NCBI GenBank assembly: GCA_963592385.1
Contig: CAVAWX010000001.1
Location: 1 to 64,000, forward strand
Direction: 5' to 3'
DNA from: CAVAWX01 sp963592385
Lineage (GTDB): Bacteria > Actinomycetota > Coriobacteriia > Coriobacteriales > QAMH01
Length of the DNA stretch: 64,000 nucleotides
The notes beneath the pieces were generated by a model that ran no database searches, was not told the origin of the DNA, and was given only the letters and a program-made list of their open reading frames with translations. The position numbers and the translations under genes were made by a program. Shown here one piece after another: positions 52,201-61,409 of this stretch (positions are counted from its first letter, which is position 1; every line of letters begins with the position of its first letter).

Positions 52201-53060
52201 TGGATGGCCGCGCGGGTCGCCTCGTCGGGCGCCTGCGCAAGCGATATCTGCAAGACCTGCATCTGCGCGGCGGCCGACTTCAGCTCGGCGCTGATGGCCC
52301 CGTCGGCCCCCACCGTCTGCGAGAAGCCCTCGCTTGCCTGCGTCTTGGCCGTATCGAGCGCGGCCTGCTGCTCCTCGAGCTGCGCGGCAGCCGAATCCAG
52401 GCGGCGCTCGGCGGCGTCGAGGGCCGAGGAGGCCTCGGAGAGCTTGTCGTTGGCCTCGCCCAGGATGCCGTCGTTGACGTTGTCGATCTTGTCCTGCGAG
52501 AGGCGCACCTCCAGCGTGTCGGTGATGCCGCCTGCCGCCGAGACGTTGGCCACGCCGTCTTGGCGCTCGAGCGCGGGGATGACGGTGTCTTGGACGTACT
52601 GCGTCAGCTGCCCCATGTCCTTGTCCGTGTCGGTGATGCCCAGGTACATGGTGGCCATCATGTCCATGCTGATCTCCATGTAGGTGGGCGTGCCCGCGGT
52701 GTCGGGCAGCTGGCTTGCCACGGTGTTCACCGCCGCCGAGGTCTTCACCAGCGCCGAGTCCATGTCGGTGCCGTCGGCGAACTCGAGGAAGATCATCGCG
52801 TAGTTCTCCGCCGACTGGCTTTGCACGCTCGTGACCCCGCTCAGGCTGCCGAGCGGCCCTTCGAGCACGTCGGTGACCTCCTCTTGCACCTGCTCGGGCG
52901 CCGCGCCCGGATCGGTGCAGATCACCGCCAGATAGGGCATCTGAAACGACGGCAGGAGGTTCGTCTTCATGTACGTGACGGAGACGCCGCCGAGTATCAG
53001 CACGATGATGACGGCAACGAGCACGTAGAAGGGCTTCTTGACGGAGAATTTGGCGAGCAT
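49203..53060 (-). CDS. RND-family transporter with built-in coiled-coil insert
   Basis: The 1285-residue protein (ATG at 53060 after AAAGG) has the HAE1/MMPL-like architecture: a first span, porter region, a bundle of spans with SLSIGMLVDNSIVVMENIYR, then a second half ending LMGTVVNNGIVFVDYANQLR and RMRPILMTALTTI. Residues ~200-359 of the first porter region are an Ala/Gln/Glu-rich coiled coil absent from classic AcrB. The last ~100 residues are a charged low-complexity tail. No adaptor or TolC gene is nearby, as expected in a single-membrane cell. The substrate is unknown. Confidence 0.88.
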   Translation of the reverse strand: MLAKFSVKKPFYVLVAVIIVLILGGVSVTYMKTNLLPSFQMPYLAVICTDPGAAPEQVQEEVTDVLEGPLGSLSGVTSVQSQSAENYAMIFLEFADGTDMDSALVKTSAAVNTVASQLPDTAGTPTYMEISMDMMATMYLGITDTDKDMGQLTQYVQDTVIPALERQDGVANVSAAGGITDTLEVRLSQDKIDNVNDGILGEANDKLSEASSALDAAERRLDSAAAQLEEQQAALDTAKTQASEGFSQTVGADGAISAELKSAAAQMQVLQISLAQAPDEATRAAIQAQIDALSAQIAAANEQLSALQSADAQKTETILSLADAQAKLDQGKAQVEQGRSELAQQRSSYEEQRDSAKSNANIDKLVTKDTIAGLIQAQNFEMPAGYAGSADSDDQWMVKVGEEYSSADQIRNMVLTNIDGVGDVRLGDVADVVATSSEGNAYAKLDGQPGIVLSLTKTSTANTGEVSKAASKAIDELQSQSPSTKIATIMDQATYIDLYISTILKSLLLGALLAVVVLAVFLRNVKPTLVVAFSIPFSVLFALVIMYFWGLDINIMTLGALSLSIGMLVDNSIVVMENIYRMRARGLSATRAAAQGAMQVTGAIVASTVTSVCVFFPFVFTTGTVRQLMAPFALTISFALLASLIVALSVVPALGSKMFSAAPPKEYAWFAKLKDGYERALKFCLRHRVLTLAVPALLFVVSLALVAQMGIVMMPNMTQSQIEVLMKVNDEETPQADGYKLADEVGQRVAALDGISQVGMIDSNTGVSTMMSGMDTGGSLYTGSFMLYATVDSGKITTEAQVEELQDKIIGIAPDLGVKLTQSQSMDMSDMMGGDASVTVSGLDNDVVLELSRKVMDAMNGIEGYTEVENGQEEADPTLHLVFDKDALARLGTTSAQVYQQVSGLLSDQKKATTIREDGRDVEVRVDDAGLKDTTRQNLLDQEFTDGSGDAHKLSEVASVSESEGVATIGRENMSYVATVTAKVQDGYNVTLLARQLQPALDEIEVPQGYEVKIAGVNESITDMLQQMLMLAVLGFVLIYLVMVAQFQSLKGPFIILFTVPLAFTGGLFALAIAHEQLSMMALLGFVILMGTVVNNGIVFVDYANQLRLGGMAKRAALVACGRTRMRPILMTALTTIISMCALIFSTEIGASMERGMALVVAGGLLYATFMTLFVVPVIYDIANRKPMVPIDVGGDADDDADDAAAYIAVMGEDARETYEYVSRKERRRAKRQAKKTAQEKRATQAGRPASEKPDGEKDGAKSADASEAKGAQEAEDAPGTKGAE
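51984..52463 (-). other. Coiled-coil insert within the RND transporter
   Basis: About 160 codons encode long heptad-like helices rich in Ala, Gln, Leu and Glu (for example EEQQAALDTAKTQA and QAQIDALSAQIAAANEQL). It interrupts the first porter domain on the outer side of the membrane and could replace a separate adaptor hairpin. Confidence 0.75.
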
Positions 53061-53150
53061 GAAATGCCTTTCGGTGAAATTGCAATGGCGCATATGGTAG
53101 CGCAGCGCAAATTACAGGCAGGTAGCGTATCGCGAAACAGCAAGGATCGG

Positions 53151-53213
53151 CGCACGCGGGGGCAGGCGGTGCATGCAGCGGCAGGCGCGGGCAACGCACG
53201 CGGGGGCAGGCGG
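53151..53213. repeat. 19-bp direct repeat upstream of the RND gene
   Basis: A perfect 19-base direct repeat (53151-53169 and 53195-53213) is 44 bases apart, in the 266-base spacer between the RND gene and the atp terminator. A shorter GGCAGGCG unit recurs between the copies. No function is evident. Confidence 0.7.
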
Positions 53214-53257
53214 CGCGCGCAGCAAAGGCGCTTAGCGCAGCGGCGCATCAAGGCAAA

Positions 53258-53293
53258 GAAAAAACCGCCCCGCGCACTTTTTCGCGGAGCGGT
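53258..53293 (-). terminator. Terminator of the ATP synthase operon
   Basis: An 11-bp stem with one G-T pair (53264-53274 with 53283-53293) and an eight-base loop is followed on the minus strand by TTTTTTCTTT. It lies about 35 bases past the atpC stop. The plus-strand side also ends in TTTT, so it may work in both directions. It isolates the RND gene from atp transcription. Confidence 0.9.
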
Positions 53294-53326
53294 TTTCGTG
53301 TCGTGCGTGAAAAGTGTGCCCGTTTT

Positions 53327-53743
53327 TTAAGCGGCGCGCTCTTCGTGTTCTTTCAGCAGCGTCTCGTTCCAGTGCAGCTCGGACTTCAAAAACGCCGCGT
53401 TCGGGTCGTCGTCGGCCATGTCTTGCAGCTGCTCGCGCAGCTCGTCGTTTTTCACGTTGAGGGCCGTCGCGTCTATCTCCTCGACCGCCGCCGCCCGCTC
53501 GGCCAGCACGATCACGCGCTCGCCGTCGATCTGGGCATAGCCGCCGTCCACGATGTAGGAGACGGGCTGGGCGCCTTCCTGCGCCGTCACGCGCACGGTG
53601 CCCGGGTTGAGCGTCGTCACGACAGGCTCGTGGTCTGCCAGGATGCCCATCTCGCCTTCTGCCGCCGGCAAGACGACGAAGTGGACGTCGGAGGAGAAGA
53701 GCTTCGCCTCGAGGGTCACTATCTCACATTGCAATTCGGCCAT
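53327..53743 (-). CDS. atpC: ATP synthase epsilon subunit
   Basis: The 138-residue protein has the N-terminal beta-sandwich (CEIVTLEAKLFSSDVHFVVLPAAEGEMGILADHEPVVTTLNPG) and a two-helix C-terminus. It couples and inhibits rotation in the F1 stalk. It is the last gene of the operon, 21 bases after atpD. Confidence 0.94.
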   Translation of the reverse strand: MAELQCEIVTLEAKLFSSDVHFVVLPAAEGEMGILADHEPVVTTLNPGTVRVTAQEGAQPVSYIVDGGYAQIDGERVIVLAERAAAVEEIDATALNVKNDELREQLQDMADDDPNAAFLKSELHWNETLLKEHEERAA

Positions 53744-53764
53744 GTGCGTCTGCGCCCCCTTCGG

Positions 53765-55168
53765 CTACTGCTCCAGTTCCTTGGCGGCCGCGAAGACGTC
53801 CTCGATGGCGCCCTTGTTGCGGAATGCCTGCTCGGGCACGTTGTCCAGCTCGCCGTCGATGATCATCTTGAAGGAGCGCACCGTGTCGGCCACGGGCACG
53901 TACACGCCGTCGACGCCGGTAAACTGCTTGGCCACGTGGAAGGGCTGGCCCAAGAACTGCTGCACCTTGCGGGCGCGGGCCACGACGAGCTTCTGGTCCT
54001 CGGACAGCTCGTCCATGCCCAGGATGGCGATGATGTCTTGCAGGTCCTGGTAGGCCTGCAAAATCTCCTGCACCTTCACGGCCACGTCGTAGTGCTCCTG
54101 CCCGACGACGCTGGGGTCAAGCGCGCGGCTCGTGGAGGCCAGCGGGTCGACGGCCGGGTAGATGCCCAGCTCCGAGATGGAGCGGTTCAGAACCGTCGTG
54201 GCGTCGAGGTGGATGAAGGTGGTGGCCGGGGCCGGGTCGGTCAGGTCGTCTGCGGGGACGTAGACGGCCTGCACGGAGGTGATGGCGCCCGTGGAGGTCG
54301 AGGAGATGCGCTCCTGCAGGTCGCCCATCTCGGTGGCCAGCGTGGGCTGGTAGCCCACTGCAGAAGGCATGCGGCCGAGAAGCGCGGAGACCTCGGAGCC
54401 CGCCTGCGAGAAGCGGAAGATGTTGTCGATGAACAACAGCACGTCCTGGCCCTGGTCGCGGAAGTACTCGGCGATGGACAGGCCGGCCAGGCCGACGCGC
54501 AGACGCGCTCCCGGCGGCTCGTTCATCTGGCCGTAGACCAGGCAGGTCTTGTTGATGACGCCGGACTCGCTCATCTCGAGGTAGAGGTCCGTGCCCTCGC
54601 GGGTGCGCTCGCCCACGCCCGTGAACACCGAAGTGCCGTTGTGCTCCTGGGCGAGGTTGTTGATCAGCTCCTGGATGAGGACCGTCTTGCCCACGCCGGC
54701 GCCGCCGAACAGGCCGGTCTTGCCGCCGCGGATGTAGGGCTCGAGCAGGTCGATGACCTTGATGCCCGTCTCGAACACCTCGGTGCTCGTGGTCAGCTCG
54801 TCGAAGGTGGGAGCCGGACGGTGGATGGGATAGGTCTCGGAGACCTCGGGTGCGGGCTTGCCGTCGATGGCCTCGCCCAGCACGTTCCAGATGCGGCCCA
54901 GGGTCTGCTCGCCGACGGGCATCTGCAAAGGCGCACCCGTGTCGACGACCTCGTTGCCGCGCTGCAGGCCGTCCGTGCTGCTCATCGCGACGCAGCGGAC
55001 CATCTCGCCCGGCAGGTGCATCTGCACCTCGAGCACGGTGTGGATCTTGCCCACGGGAGTCTCGGCGTCGACCGTGAGCGCGTTGTAGATCGCGGGGACG
55101 GACTCCGCGGAAAACTCGCAGTCCACGACGGCGCCGACGATGCGAACGATGCGTCCAACGTTTGCCAT
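53765..55168 (-). CDS. atpD: ATP synthase beta subunit
   Basis: The 467-residue catalytic subunit has Walker A GGAGVGKT, the catalytic GERTREGTDLY segment, DELSEED-like LGMDELSEDQ and the Walker B LLFIDNIFRF. The ATG at 55168 has AAGGA seven bases upstream; an ATG at 55204 overlapping the atpG stop is open but adds a non-conserved 12-residue extension. Confidence 0.96.
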   Translation of the reverse strand: MANVGRIVRIVGAVVDCEFSAESVPAIYNALTVDAETPVGKIHTVLEVQMHLPGEMVRCVAMSSTDGLQRGNEVVDTGAPLQMPVGEQTLGRIWNVLGEAIDGKPAPEVSETYPIHRPAPTFDELTTSTEVFETGIKVIDLLEPYIRGGKTGLFGGAGVGKTVLIQELINNLAQEHNGTSVFTGVGERTREGTDLYLEMSESGVINKTCLVYGQMNEPPGARLRVGLAGLSIAEYFRDQGQDVLLFIDNIFRFSQAGSEVSALLGRMPSAVGYQPTLATEMGDLQERISSTSTGAITSVQAVYVPADDLTDPAPATTFIHLDATTVLNRSISELGIYPAVDPLASTSRALDPSVVGQEHYDVAVKVQEILQAYQDLQDIIAILGMDELSEDQKLVVARARKVQQFLGQPFHVAKQFTGVDGVYVPVADTVRSFKMIIDGELDNVPEQAFRNKGAIEDVFAAAKELEQ

Positions 55169-55203
55169 AGTCGTTTCCTTCTTCTCGTTTCCTGTAGTGC
55201 TCA

Positions 55204-56097
55204 TCACTCGTCCTCCAATGCGGCCGCACCGCCGACGATCTCGGTGATCTCGGTGGTGATGGCGCCCTGGCGGACGCGGTTGAAGAGTCGGTTCAAAGTC
55301 GATTCCATCTCGTTGGCGTTGTCCGTGGCGGACTTCATCGCCTTGCGGCGCGCGCCTTGCTCGGCGGCCGCGGAATCGATGAGCGCGTGGTAGACCATCG
55401 TCTCGACGTAGGCCGGAAGCAGCCGGTCGAGCACGTCGGCCGCGGAGGGCTCGAAGTCGGTCGAGGCCGACGGCGCGCCTTCCTCATCCTCGTCGGGCGC
55501 GGCGGCCAGGTCGTCTGCCTTGATGGGCAAGATGACCTCGTCGCAGACGTCCTGGTCGGCGGCGTTGCGCGCGTGGTTGTAGAAAATGCGCACTTCGTCG
55601 GCAAGTCCGTCCGCATACGAGCTGCGCACGTACGACGCGATCTCGCGCGCCTCGGCGATGGTCGGGTCTGCCGAGAGGTCGGCAAAGGACAAGACCGGCT
55701 CGACGCGGCGGTAGCGGAAATACCCCGTGCCCTTCTTGCCGCACACGATGACCTGCGTCTCGACGCCCTTCTCGGCGTTCTCGGCGATGTAGTGCTCTGC
55801 CATGCGCAGGATGTTGCTGTTGAAGCCGCCCGCCAGGCCGCGGTCGGAGACCACGACCACGACGAGCGCCTTCTTCTTGGCCTCGTGCTCGAGCAGGAGG
55901 GGATGGTCGACGTTGCCGGCATGCGCGGCCACGCCCGAAAGCGTCTTGCGCATGGCCTCCGCATACGGCTGCGCCGCGGCGATGCGCTCGGTGGCGTGCC
56001 GTATCTTGGCCGTCGCGACCATCTCCATGGTGCGCGTGATCTGCTTGGTGCTTTGAACCGAGCCGATGCGGCGCTTTATGTCGCGCAGATTGGGCAT
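55204..56097 (-). CDS. atpG: ATP synthase gamma subunit
   Basis: The 297-residue rotor shaft begins MPNLRDIKRRIGSVQSTKQITRTMEMVATAK and ends with SATDNANEMESTLNRLFNRVRQGAITTEITEIVGGA, the two helices of the central coiled coil. An acidic insert DEDEEGAPSAS lies near residue 207. The open frame extends upstream of this start through atpA as a shadow. Confidence 0.95.
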   Translation of the reverse strand: MPNLRDIKRRIGSVQSTKQITRTMEMVATAKIRHATERIAAAQPYAEAMRKTLSGVAAHAGNVDHPLLLEHEAKKKALVVVVVSDRGLAGGFNSNILRMAEHYIAENAEKGVETQVIVCGKKGTGYFRYRRVEPVLSFADLSADPTIAEAREIASYVRSSYADGLADEVRIFYNHARNAADQDVCDEVILPIKADDLAAAPDEDEEGAPSASTDFEPSAADVLDRLLPAYVETMVYHALIDSAAAEQGARRKAMKSATDNANEMESTLNRLFNRVRQGAITTEITEIVGGAAALEDE

Positions 56098-56108
56098 CCT
56101 CGTGCCCC

Positions 56109-57680
<1,572 letters not shown>

Positions 57681-58253
57681 TTATCTTTCACCTCCGGTCG
57701 TTGCAGCCGAGAGCGCGGCACGGGTCTGCTCGAGCTGAGTCGCGATGCTCGCGTCGATGCGCCTTCCGTGCGCGCCCAAGACGATGCCACCCAAAATGGA
57801 GGGGTCGACATGCTCGCGGAGCACAATCTCCTTGCCCTCGTAGTGGCCTGCGTATTTCTCCTTGATTGCCCGGCGCAGCTCGTCGTCGAGCTCGACGACG
57901 GTCGTCACGTCGATGATGACGACGCCCATGGCCTCTTCTGCCTGCGTGCCGAACGCGCCGACGACGCGGTGCAAAAGCCCCATGTCGCGGCGTTCCGACA
58001 TCACCGCCAGCACGTCGAGCAGCTCCTCGTCGAAACCCTTGAAGACCTCGGACAGGATGGTCTTCCTGGCCTGGTCGGTCAGCGTCTCGTCGACGAGCGC
58101 CGCATGGAGGTTCGGATGGTCCAAGACCGCGGCCTGCACCTCTTGCAGCTGGGCGGAGACCTCATAGACGCGACCCTTGGCCTTGGCGGCCTCGAGGAGC
58201 ACGTGCGCGTAGGTCTCGACCTCGCTTTTCTCGATCATGCGGTTTCTAGGCAT
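57681..58253 (-). CDS. atpH: ATP synthase delta subunit
   Basis: The 190-residue protein has YAHVLLEAAKAKGRVYEV, and the C-terminal DPSILGGIVLGAHGRRIDASI motif of the stator delta subunit. It caps F1 and binds the b subunits. The start overlaps atpF by eight bases. An N-terminal ATG five codons downstream is an alternative. Confidence 0.93.
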   Translation of the reverse strand: MPRNRMIEKSEVETYAHVLLEAAKAKGRVYEVSAQLQEVQAAVLDHPNLHAALVDETLTDQARKTILSEVFKGFDEELLDVLAVMSERRDMGLLHRVVGAFGTQAEEAMGVVIIDVTTVVELDDELRRAIKEKYAGHYEGKEIVLREHVDPSILGGIVLGAHGRRIDASIATQLEQTRAALSAATTGGER

Positions 58254-58857
58254 CGAGCTTACCTACCTGTTCAATGCTGCGCTCTATGAGCTTGCGGTGG
58301 TCGGCGTCGGTGAAGCTCTCGCCGATCACGCGCTGCGTCACCGCGACGGTGAGGTCGGCCACAGAGCCCTGCAGGCCGGCGACGGCCGCCTGACGCTCGG
58401 ACTCGATCTGCTCGCGCGCCTTGGCCACGATGGTGTCGGCGTCCGCCTGGGCTTTCTCGATCATCTCCGCGCGCATGGCCTCGCCTGCCTGCTTGGCCTC
58501 CGACACGATGGTCGACGCCTCCTGGCGGGCCTGGGCCAGCTGGTCGCGGTACTCCTGGAGCACGCGCGCGCTCTCGATGCGCGCCTCCTCGGATTTCTCG
58601 AGCGCCTCACGCACCACCTGCTCGCGCTTCTTCAGCACGTTCTCGAACGCCGGCCAGCCGAACTTGGCCAGCACGGCGAGCAGGATGAGGAAGGCGACGA
58701 GCATGGGGATGAACTCGTCCATCTGCGGCAGAATCGCGTTGATGCCCGAGTAGTCATGCGCGGCCGTCTCCTCCGCAAACGCCACGGCAGGCAGCCCGAG
58801 GGCCACGAGCGTGCCGAGCGTGCACGAGGACACGATCTTCGTCACACGTCTTCTCAC
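58246..58857 (-). CDS. atpF: ATP synthase b subunit with N-terminal signal-like segment
   Basis: The 203-residue protein starts at a GTG (58857), eight bases after a perfect GGAGG core; an ATG at 58899 has a poorer site. A basic start (RRRVTK), hydrophobic stretch and AVAFA-EE look like a cleavable signal peptide. A second hydrophobic span (MLVAFLILLAVLAKFGWPAF) is the true membrane anchor, then a long polar helix forms the stator stalk. Most b subunits lack the first segment. Confidence 0.9.
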   Translation of the reverse strand: MRRRVTKIVSSCTLGTLVALGLPAVAFAEETAAHDYSGINAILPQMDEFIPMLVAFLILLAVLAKFGWPAFENVLKKREQVVREALEKSEEARIESARVLQEYRDQLAQARQEASTIVSEAKQAGEAMRAEMIEKAQADADTIVAKAREQIESERQAAVAGLQGSVADLTVAVTQRVIGESFTDADHRKLIERSIEQVGKLDA

Positions 58858-58864
58858 GTCTTCT

Positions 58865-58873
58865 ACCTCCTTT
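58865..58873 (-). promoter_or_regulatory. Shine-Dalgarno site deciding the atpF start
   Basis: AAAGGAGGT on the minus strand lies eight bases before the GTG at 58857. It sits inside the coding part of the alternative ATG frame, which argues that the shorter GTG start is the one used. Confidence 0.75.
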
Positions 58874-58910
58874 GCCTGACTCGAATCTCCCACTGACATC
58901 CCGCCTCGTT

Positions 58911-59129
58911 CTAGAGGATGAAGGTCAGCACGAAGCCGATCAGAGCAAGGGCCTCGGCCAGAGCCGCGCCGATGATGAAGTTCGTGAACAGGCGGCCGGC
59001 CATCTCGGGCTGGCGGGCGGAGCCGACGCAGCAGCCGTAGCAGGCAATGCCGATGCCGATGCCCGGGCCGATCGCGCCAAGGCCGTAGCCGACAACCTTG
59101 AGTGCAGAGATGATGAGTGTCGCTTCCAC
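58911..59129 (-). CDS. atpE: ATP synthase c subunit
   Basis: The 72-residue hairpin has a glycine-rich first helix (GLGAIGPGIGIGIA), the polar loop ARQPE and a second helix with ion-binding Glu59 (GAALAEALALIG). The sodium-type signature (Gln in helix 1, Glu-Ser/Thr in helix 2) is absent, so protons are the likely ion. Two adjacent cysteines occur in helix 1. Confidence 0.95.
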   Translation of the reverse strand: MEATLIISALKVVGYGLGAIGPGIGIGIACYGCCVGSARQPEMAGRLFTNFIIGAALAEALALIGFVLTFIL

Positions 59130-59325
59130 TATCTTCCTCCTCTTTTCTACGCCCTCGGACCTTCACCGAAAGGCGCTCCGTGGCCTGCGCGCGGATCCTC
59201 TTCCCGCGACGCCTCCGGCCGTTTTACCGTTTCCTATATGCCCAAGCCGTGCCATGCGGCGCGGCGAGAAGCCGTAGTACGCGATGGGCGGCGCGACTCA
59301 AAGCGCCCCCGCCGCTTGGAGCCTT

Positions 59326-60150
59326 CTAGTGCTCCGCCGTCGCCAGCCCGATGTAGACCGCCGACAATATGGTGAACACGTACGCCTGCAAGAAGGCCAC
59401 CAGGCATTCCAGCGCGTACATGAGGATGAGCAAGAGCATCCAGCCGATGGGCGGCAGGCCGAGCAAGATGTTGCCCGACGCGATCATCGACTGCAGGAAG
59501 ACGCTCGTGGCCAGCGCGAAGATGCCGAGCACCATGTGGCCGGCGAACATGTTGCCGTAAAGCCGGACCGCCAGCGTGAGCCAGCGCAGAATGAGCGAGA
59601 TCAGCTCGAAGAACCAGATGATGGGAACCATGACCACGGGCAGGCCGGACGGGGCGATGGACTTGATGTAGCCCCAGCCACCGCGCGCCTTGATGCCGAC
59701 GTAGTTGAAGTAGAAGAACGTGATGGTGGCCAGCGCCCAGGTGACGGAAATCGTGCCGGTGGGCGTCTTCAGGCCGGGGATGAGGCCGATGAAGTTCGAG
59801 ACGAGGATGAAGAAGAACATGGTGGCCAGAAGCGGCATGTGGGCCTCGTAGCCCTTGCCGATGGCGCCCTCGCCCATGTTTTTCTTCACGCTGTCGTAGC
59901 CGTACTCGATCATGTTGGCGAAGCGGTCGGTGGGAATGATGGTGATGCGCTTGGCGCCGACGATGACGACGACGGCCGTGAGCACCACGCACACGCACAT
60001 CCAGAAGATGTACTGCGTGTAGCCCACGCTGTCGAGGCCGAAGAGCACCTGGCCGCCCGTGATGACAGGCTGGAACAGGTACTGCGGGTCGAACGAATGC
60101 TGAAGCTCGGGAACCGAATTCGCGAGCTGCTCGAGAGGATTCACACTCAC
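59326..60150 (-). CDS. atpB: ATP synthase a subunit
   Basis: The 274-residue channel subunit starts at GTG (60150), with AAGGGG eight bases upstream. It has several spans, FIGLIPGLKTPTG and the essential arginine in LTLAVRLYGNMFAGH. A His-containing first periplasmic part is also typical. The spacer to atpE (59130-59325) has no gene. Confidence 0.95.
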   Translation of the reverse strand: MSVNPLEQLANSVPELQHSFDPQYLFQPVITGGQVLFGLDSVGYTQYIFWMCVCVVLTAVVVIVGAKRITIIPTDRFANMIEYGYDSVKKNMGEGAIGKGYEAHMPLLATMFFFILVSNFIGLIPGLKTPTGTISVTWALATITFFYFNYVGIKARGGWGYIKSIAPSGLPVVMVPIIWFFELISLILRWLTLAVRLYGNMFAGHMVLGIFALATSVFLQSMIASGNILLGLPPIGWMLLLILMYALECLVAFLQAYVFTILSAVYIGLATAEH

Positions 60151-60169
60151 GCGACTTACCCCTTCTCCT

Positions 60170-60469
60170 TCACTTACGAACAGAACGCCATATGGAAAAC
60201 GAGATGGTCGACGCGGTGAGGACGACTATCTCGGCCACGGCAAACGGCAAGAGCAACTCGCGAGCGAGCACGCCGACGGCAATCGCGCTGCCGAACAAGA
60301 CGAGCGCCGAGACGAGCGTGACCACGAGGAGCAACCCCACGAGGTTCGTCTTGCCGAGCGCGTCGTTTGAAACGGCCGTCATGCGCACGCGGCGCAAGCC
60401 CCAGGCAAACGGCAGGACGCTGAGCGCGCCGGCGCATGCACCGAGGACAATCGCCACCGCCGTCACGTT
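60170..60469 (-). CDS. Small membrane protein at the AtpI position
   Basis: A protein of about 99 residues with three predicted spans precedes atpB by 19 bases. Size, topology and place suggest the AtpI (subunit I) family, which helps c-ring assembly, but the sequence is too divergent to confirm. The start is uncertain: GTGs at 60469 and 60463 follow GGAAAG. Confidence 0.55.
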   Translation of the reverse strand, partial: NVTAVAIVLGACAGALSVLPFAWGLRRVRMTAVSNDALGKTNLVGLLLVVTLVSALVLFGSAIAVGVLARELLLPFAVAEIVVLTASTISFSIWRSVRK

Positions 60470-60524
60470 CACCGCTTTCCGTCGTGCACACTCCCGTGTG
60501 CCTTCCCATTGCAAACGAGTACGT

Positions 60525-60533
60525 ATGCTAGCA
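60525..60533 (-). promoter_or_regulatory. Candidate extended -10 element of the atp operon
   Basis: TGCTAGCAT on the minus strand lies about 56 bases before the first gene of the operon. It is identical to the nonamer ahead of ccmE. No consensus -35 is seen at the usual distance; a TTGCGC lies 20 bases upstream. Confidence 0.4.
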
Positions 60534-60711
60534 GGAATCCCGAGCTGCGGGCGCAAAATACCGTGTGGCTCGGCCAATCATTTCGGTGAACGGAAAAAAC
60601 CACGTGTGGAGGGCGTTGAACAGGGGTTTTTCGGGGCGCGAATATGCAGAAAGTATGAAGTTTCGGGCGCGAGTCGGGCGCGGTTCGGCCACAGATCAGG
60701 CACAAGCCGGG

Positions 60712-60755
60712 CGCGGATTGGGCGCGGGTTGGACGCGGATTGGGCGCGGGTTGGA
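60712..60755. repeat. 22-bp perfect tandem repeat between rpiB and the atp operon
   Basis: Two perfect 22-base units (60712-60733, 60734-60755) of G-rich sequence follow a degenerate lead-in with the same GGGCGCG words. The repeat sits in the 206 bases past the rpiB stop codon. No T-run accompanies it, and no gene is visible in this spacer. Confidence 0.85.
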
Positions 60756-60783
60756 CACGGGCCGGGCGCGCTCTACGCTGCGG

Positions 60784-61242
60784 CTACGCGGGCAGGAGGG
60801 CGTCGATCTTCTCCACGCGGCGCGCGTGGCGCCCGCCGGCAAAGGGGGTGGAGAGGAAGGCGTCGAGAATGGCCTCGTTGTCGGCGGCGTCCACGAAGCG
60901 CCCGGAGAGCGTGAGGACGTTCGCGTCGTTGTGCTCGCGGGAGAGGCGGGCGAACTCGACGCTCACGGCGTTTGCCGCGCGCACGCCCGGCACCTTGTTG
61001 GCCGCGATGGCCATGCCGATGCCCGTGCCGCACACGAGGACCCCGAAGTCGGCCCGGCCGTCTGCCACGGCATGCGCGACGGCGGCGGCGTAGTCGGGGT
61101 AGTCCACGCTGTCGGCGCTGTCGCAGCCGCAGTCCTCGACCACGTGGCCGCGCGACGCCAACCAAGCGCGCAGGCTCTCCTTCTGCTCGAAGCCGCCGTG
61201 GTCGCTGCCGATGGCGATGCGCAGGTCGTGCGTCTGTGGCAT
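60784..61242 (-). CDS. rpiB: Ribose-5-phosphate isomerase B
   Basis: The 152-residue enzyme interconverts ribose-5-phosphate and ribulose-5-phosphate. It has IAIGSDHGGFEQK near the start, the active-site Cys in VLVCGTGIGMAIAANK, and SREHNDANVLTLSGR. The ATG at 61242 has GGGAAGG upstream; a longer frame exists but is not conserved. Confidence 0.95.
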   Translation of the reverse strand: MPQTHDLRIAIGSDHGGFEQKESLRAWLASRGHVVEDCGCDSADSVDYPDYAAAVAHAVADGRADFGVLVCGTGIGMAIAANKVPGVRAANAVSVEFARLSREHNDANVLTLSGRFVDAADNEAILDAFLSTPFAGGRHARRVEKIDALLPA

Positions 61243-61319
61243 GTCGTGTACCTTCCCCTCGTCTACATATATATGTATCGCGGCGTCGTCCCACCGCACG
61301 CGCGCGATGCATGGTGAAC

Positions 61320-61386
61320 GCGACGTGCGCTCTTCACGGTGAAGCTTTTCACGGCGAGGTGCGACGTGCGCTGTTCACGGTGAAGC
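61320..61386. repeat. 26-bp repeat pair with TTCACGGTGAA palindrome
   Basis: Two 26-base copies (61320-61345, 61361-61386), 41 bases apart and differing at one base, each contain the palindrome TTCACGGTGAA. They lie between rpiB and tsaC. A third GGTGAA lies just before the first copy. Confidence 0.8.
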
Positions 61387-61409
61387 GCGGCGCGCGGCAA
61401 GCCTCGTGT

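Noticed and set aside
58911..59129. Sodium-dependent c subunit
   Set aside because: The Gln in helix 1 and the Ser/Thr after the helix-2 Glu that bind sodium are absent, so proton use is the simpler reading.
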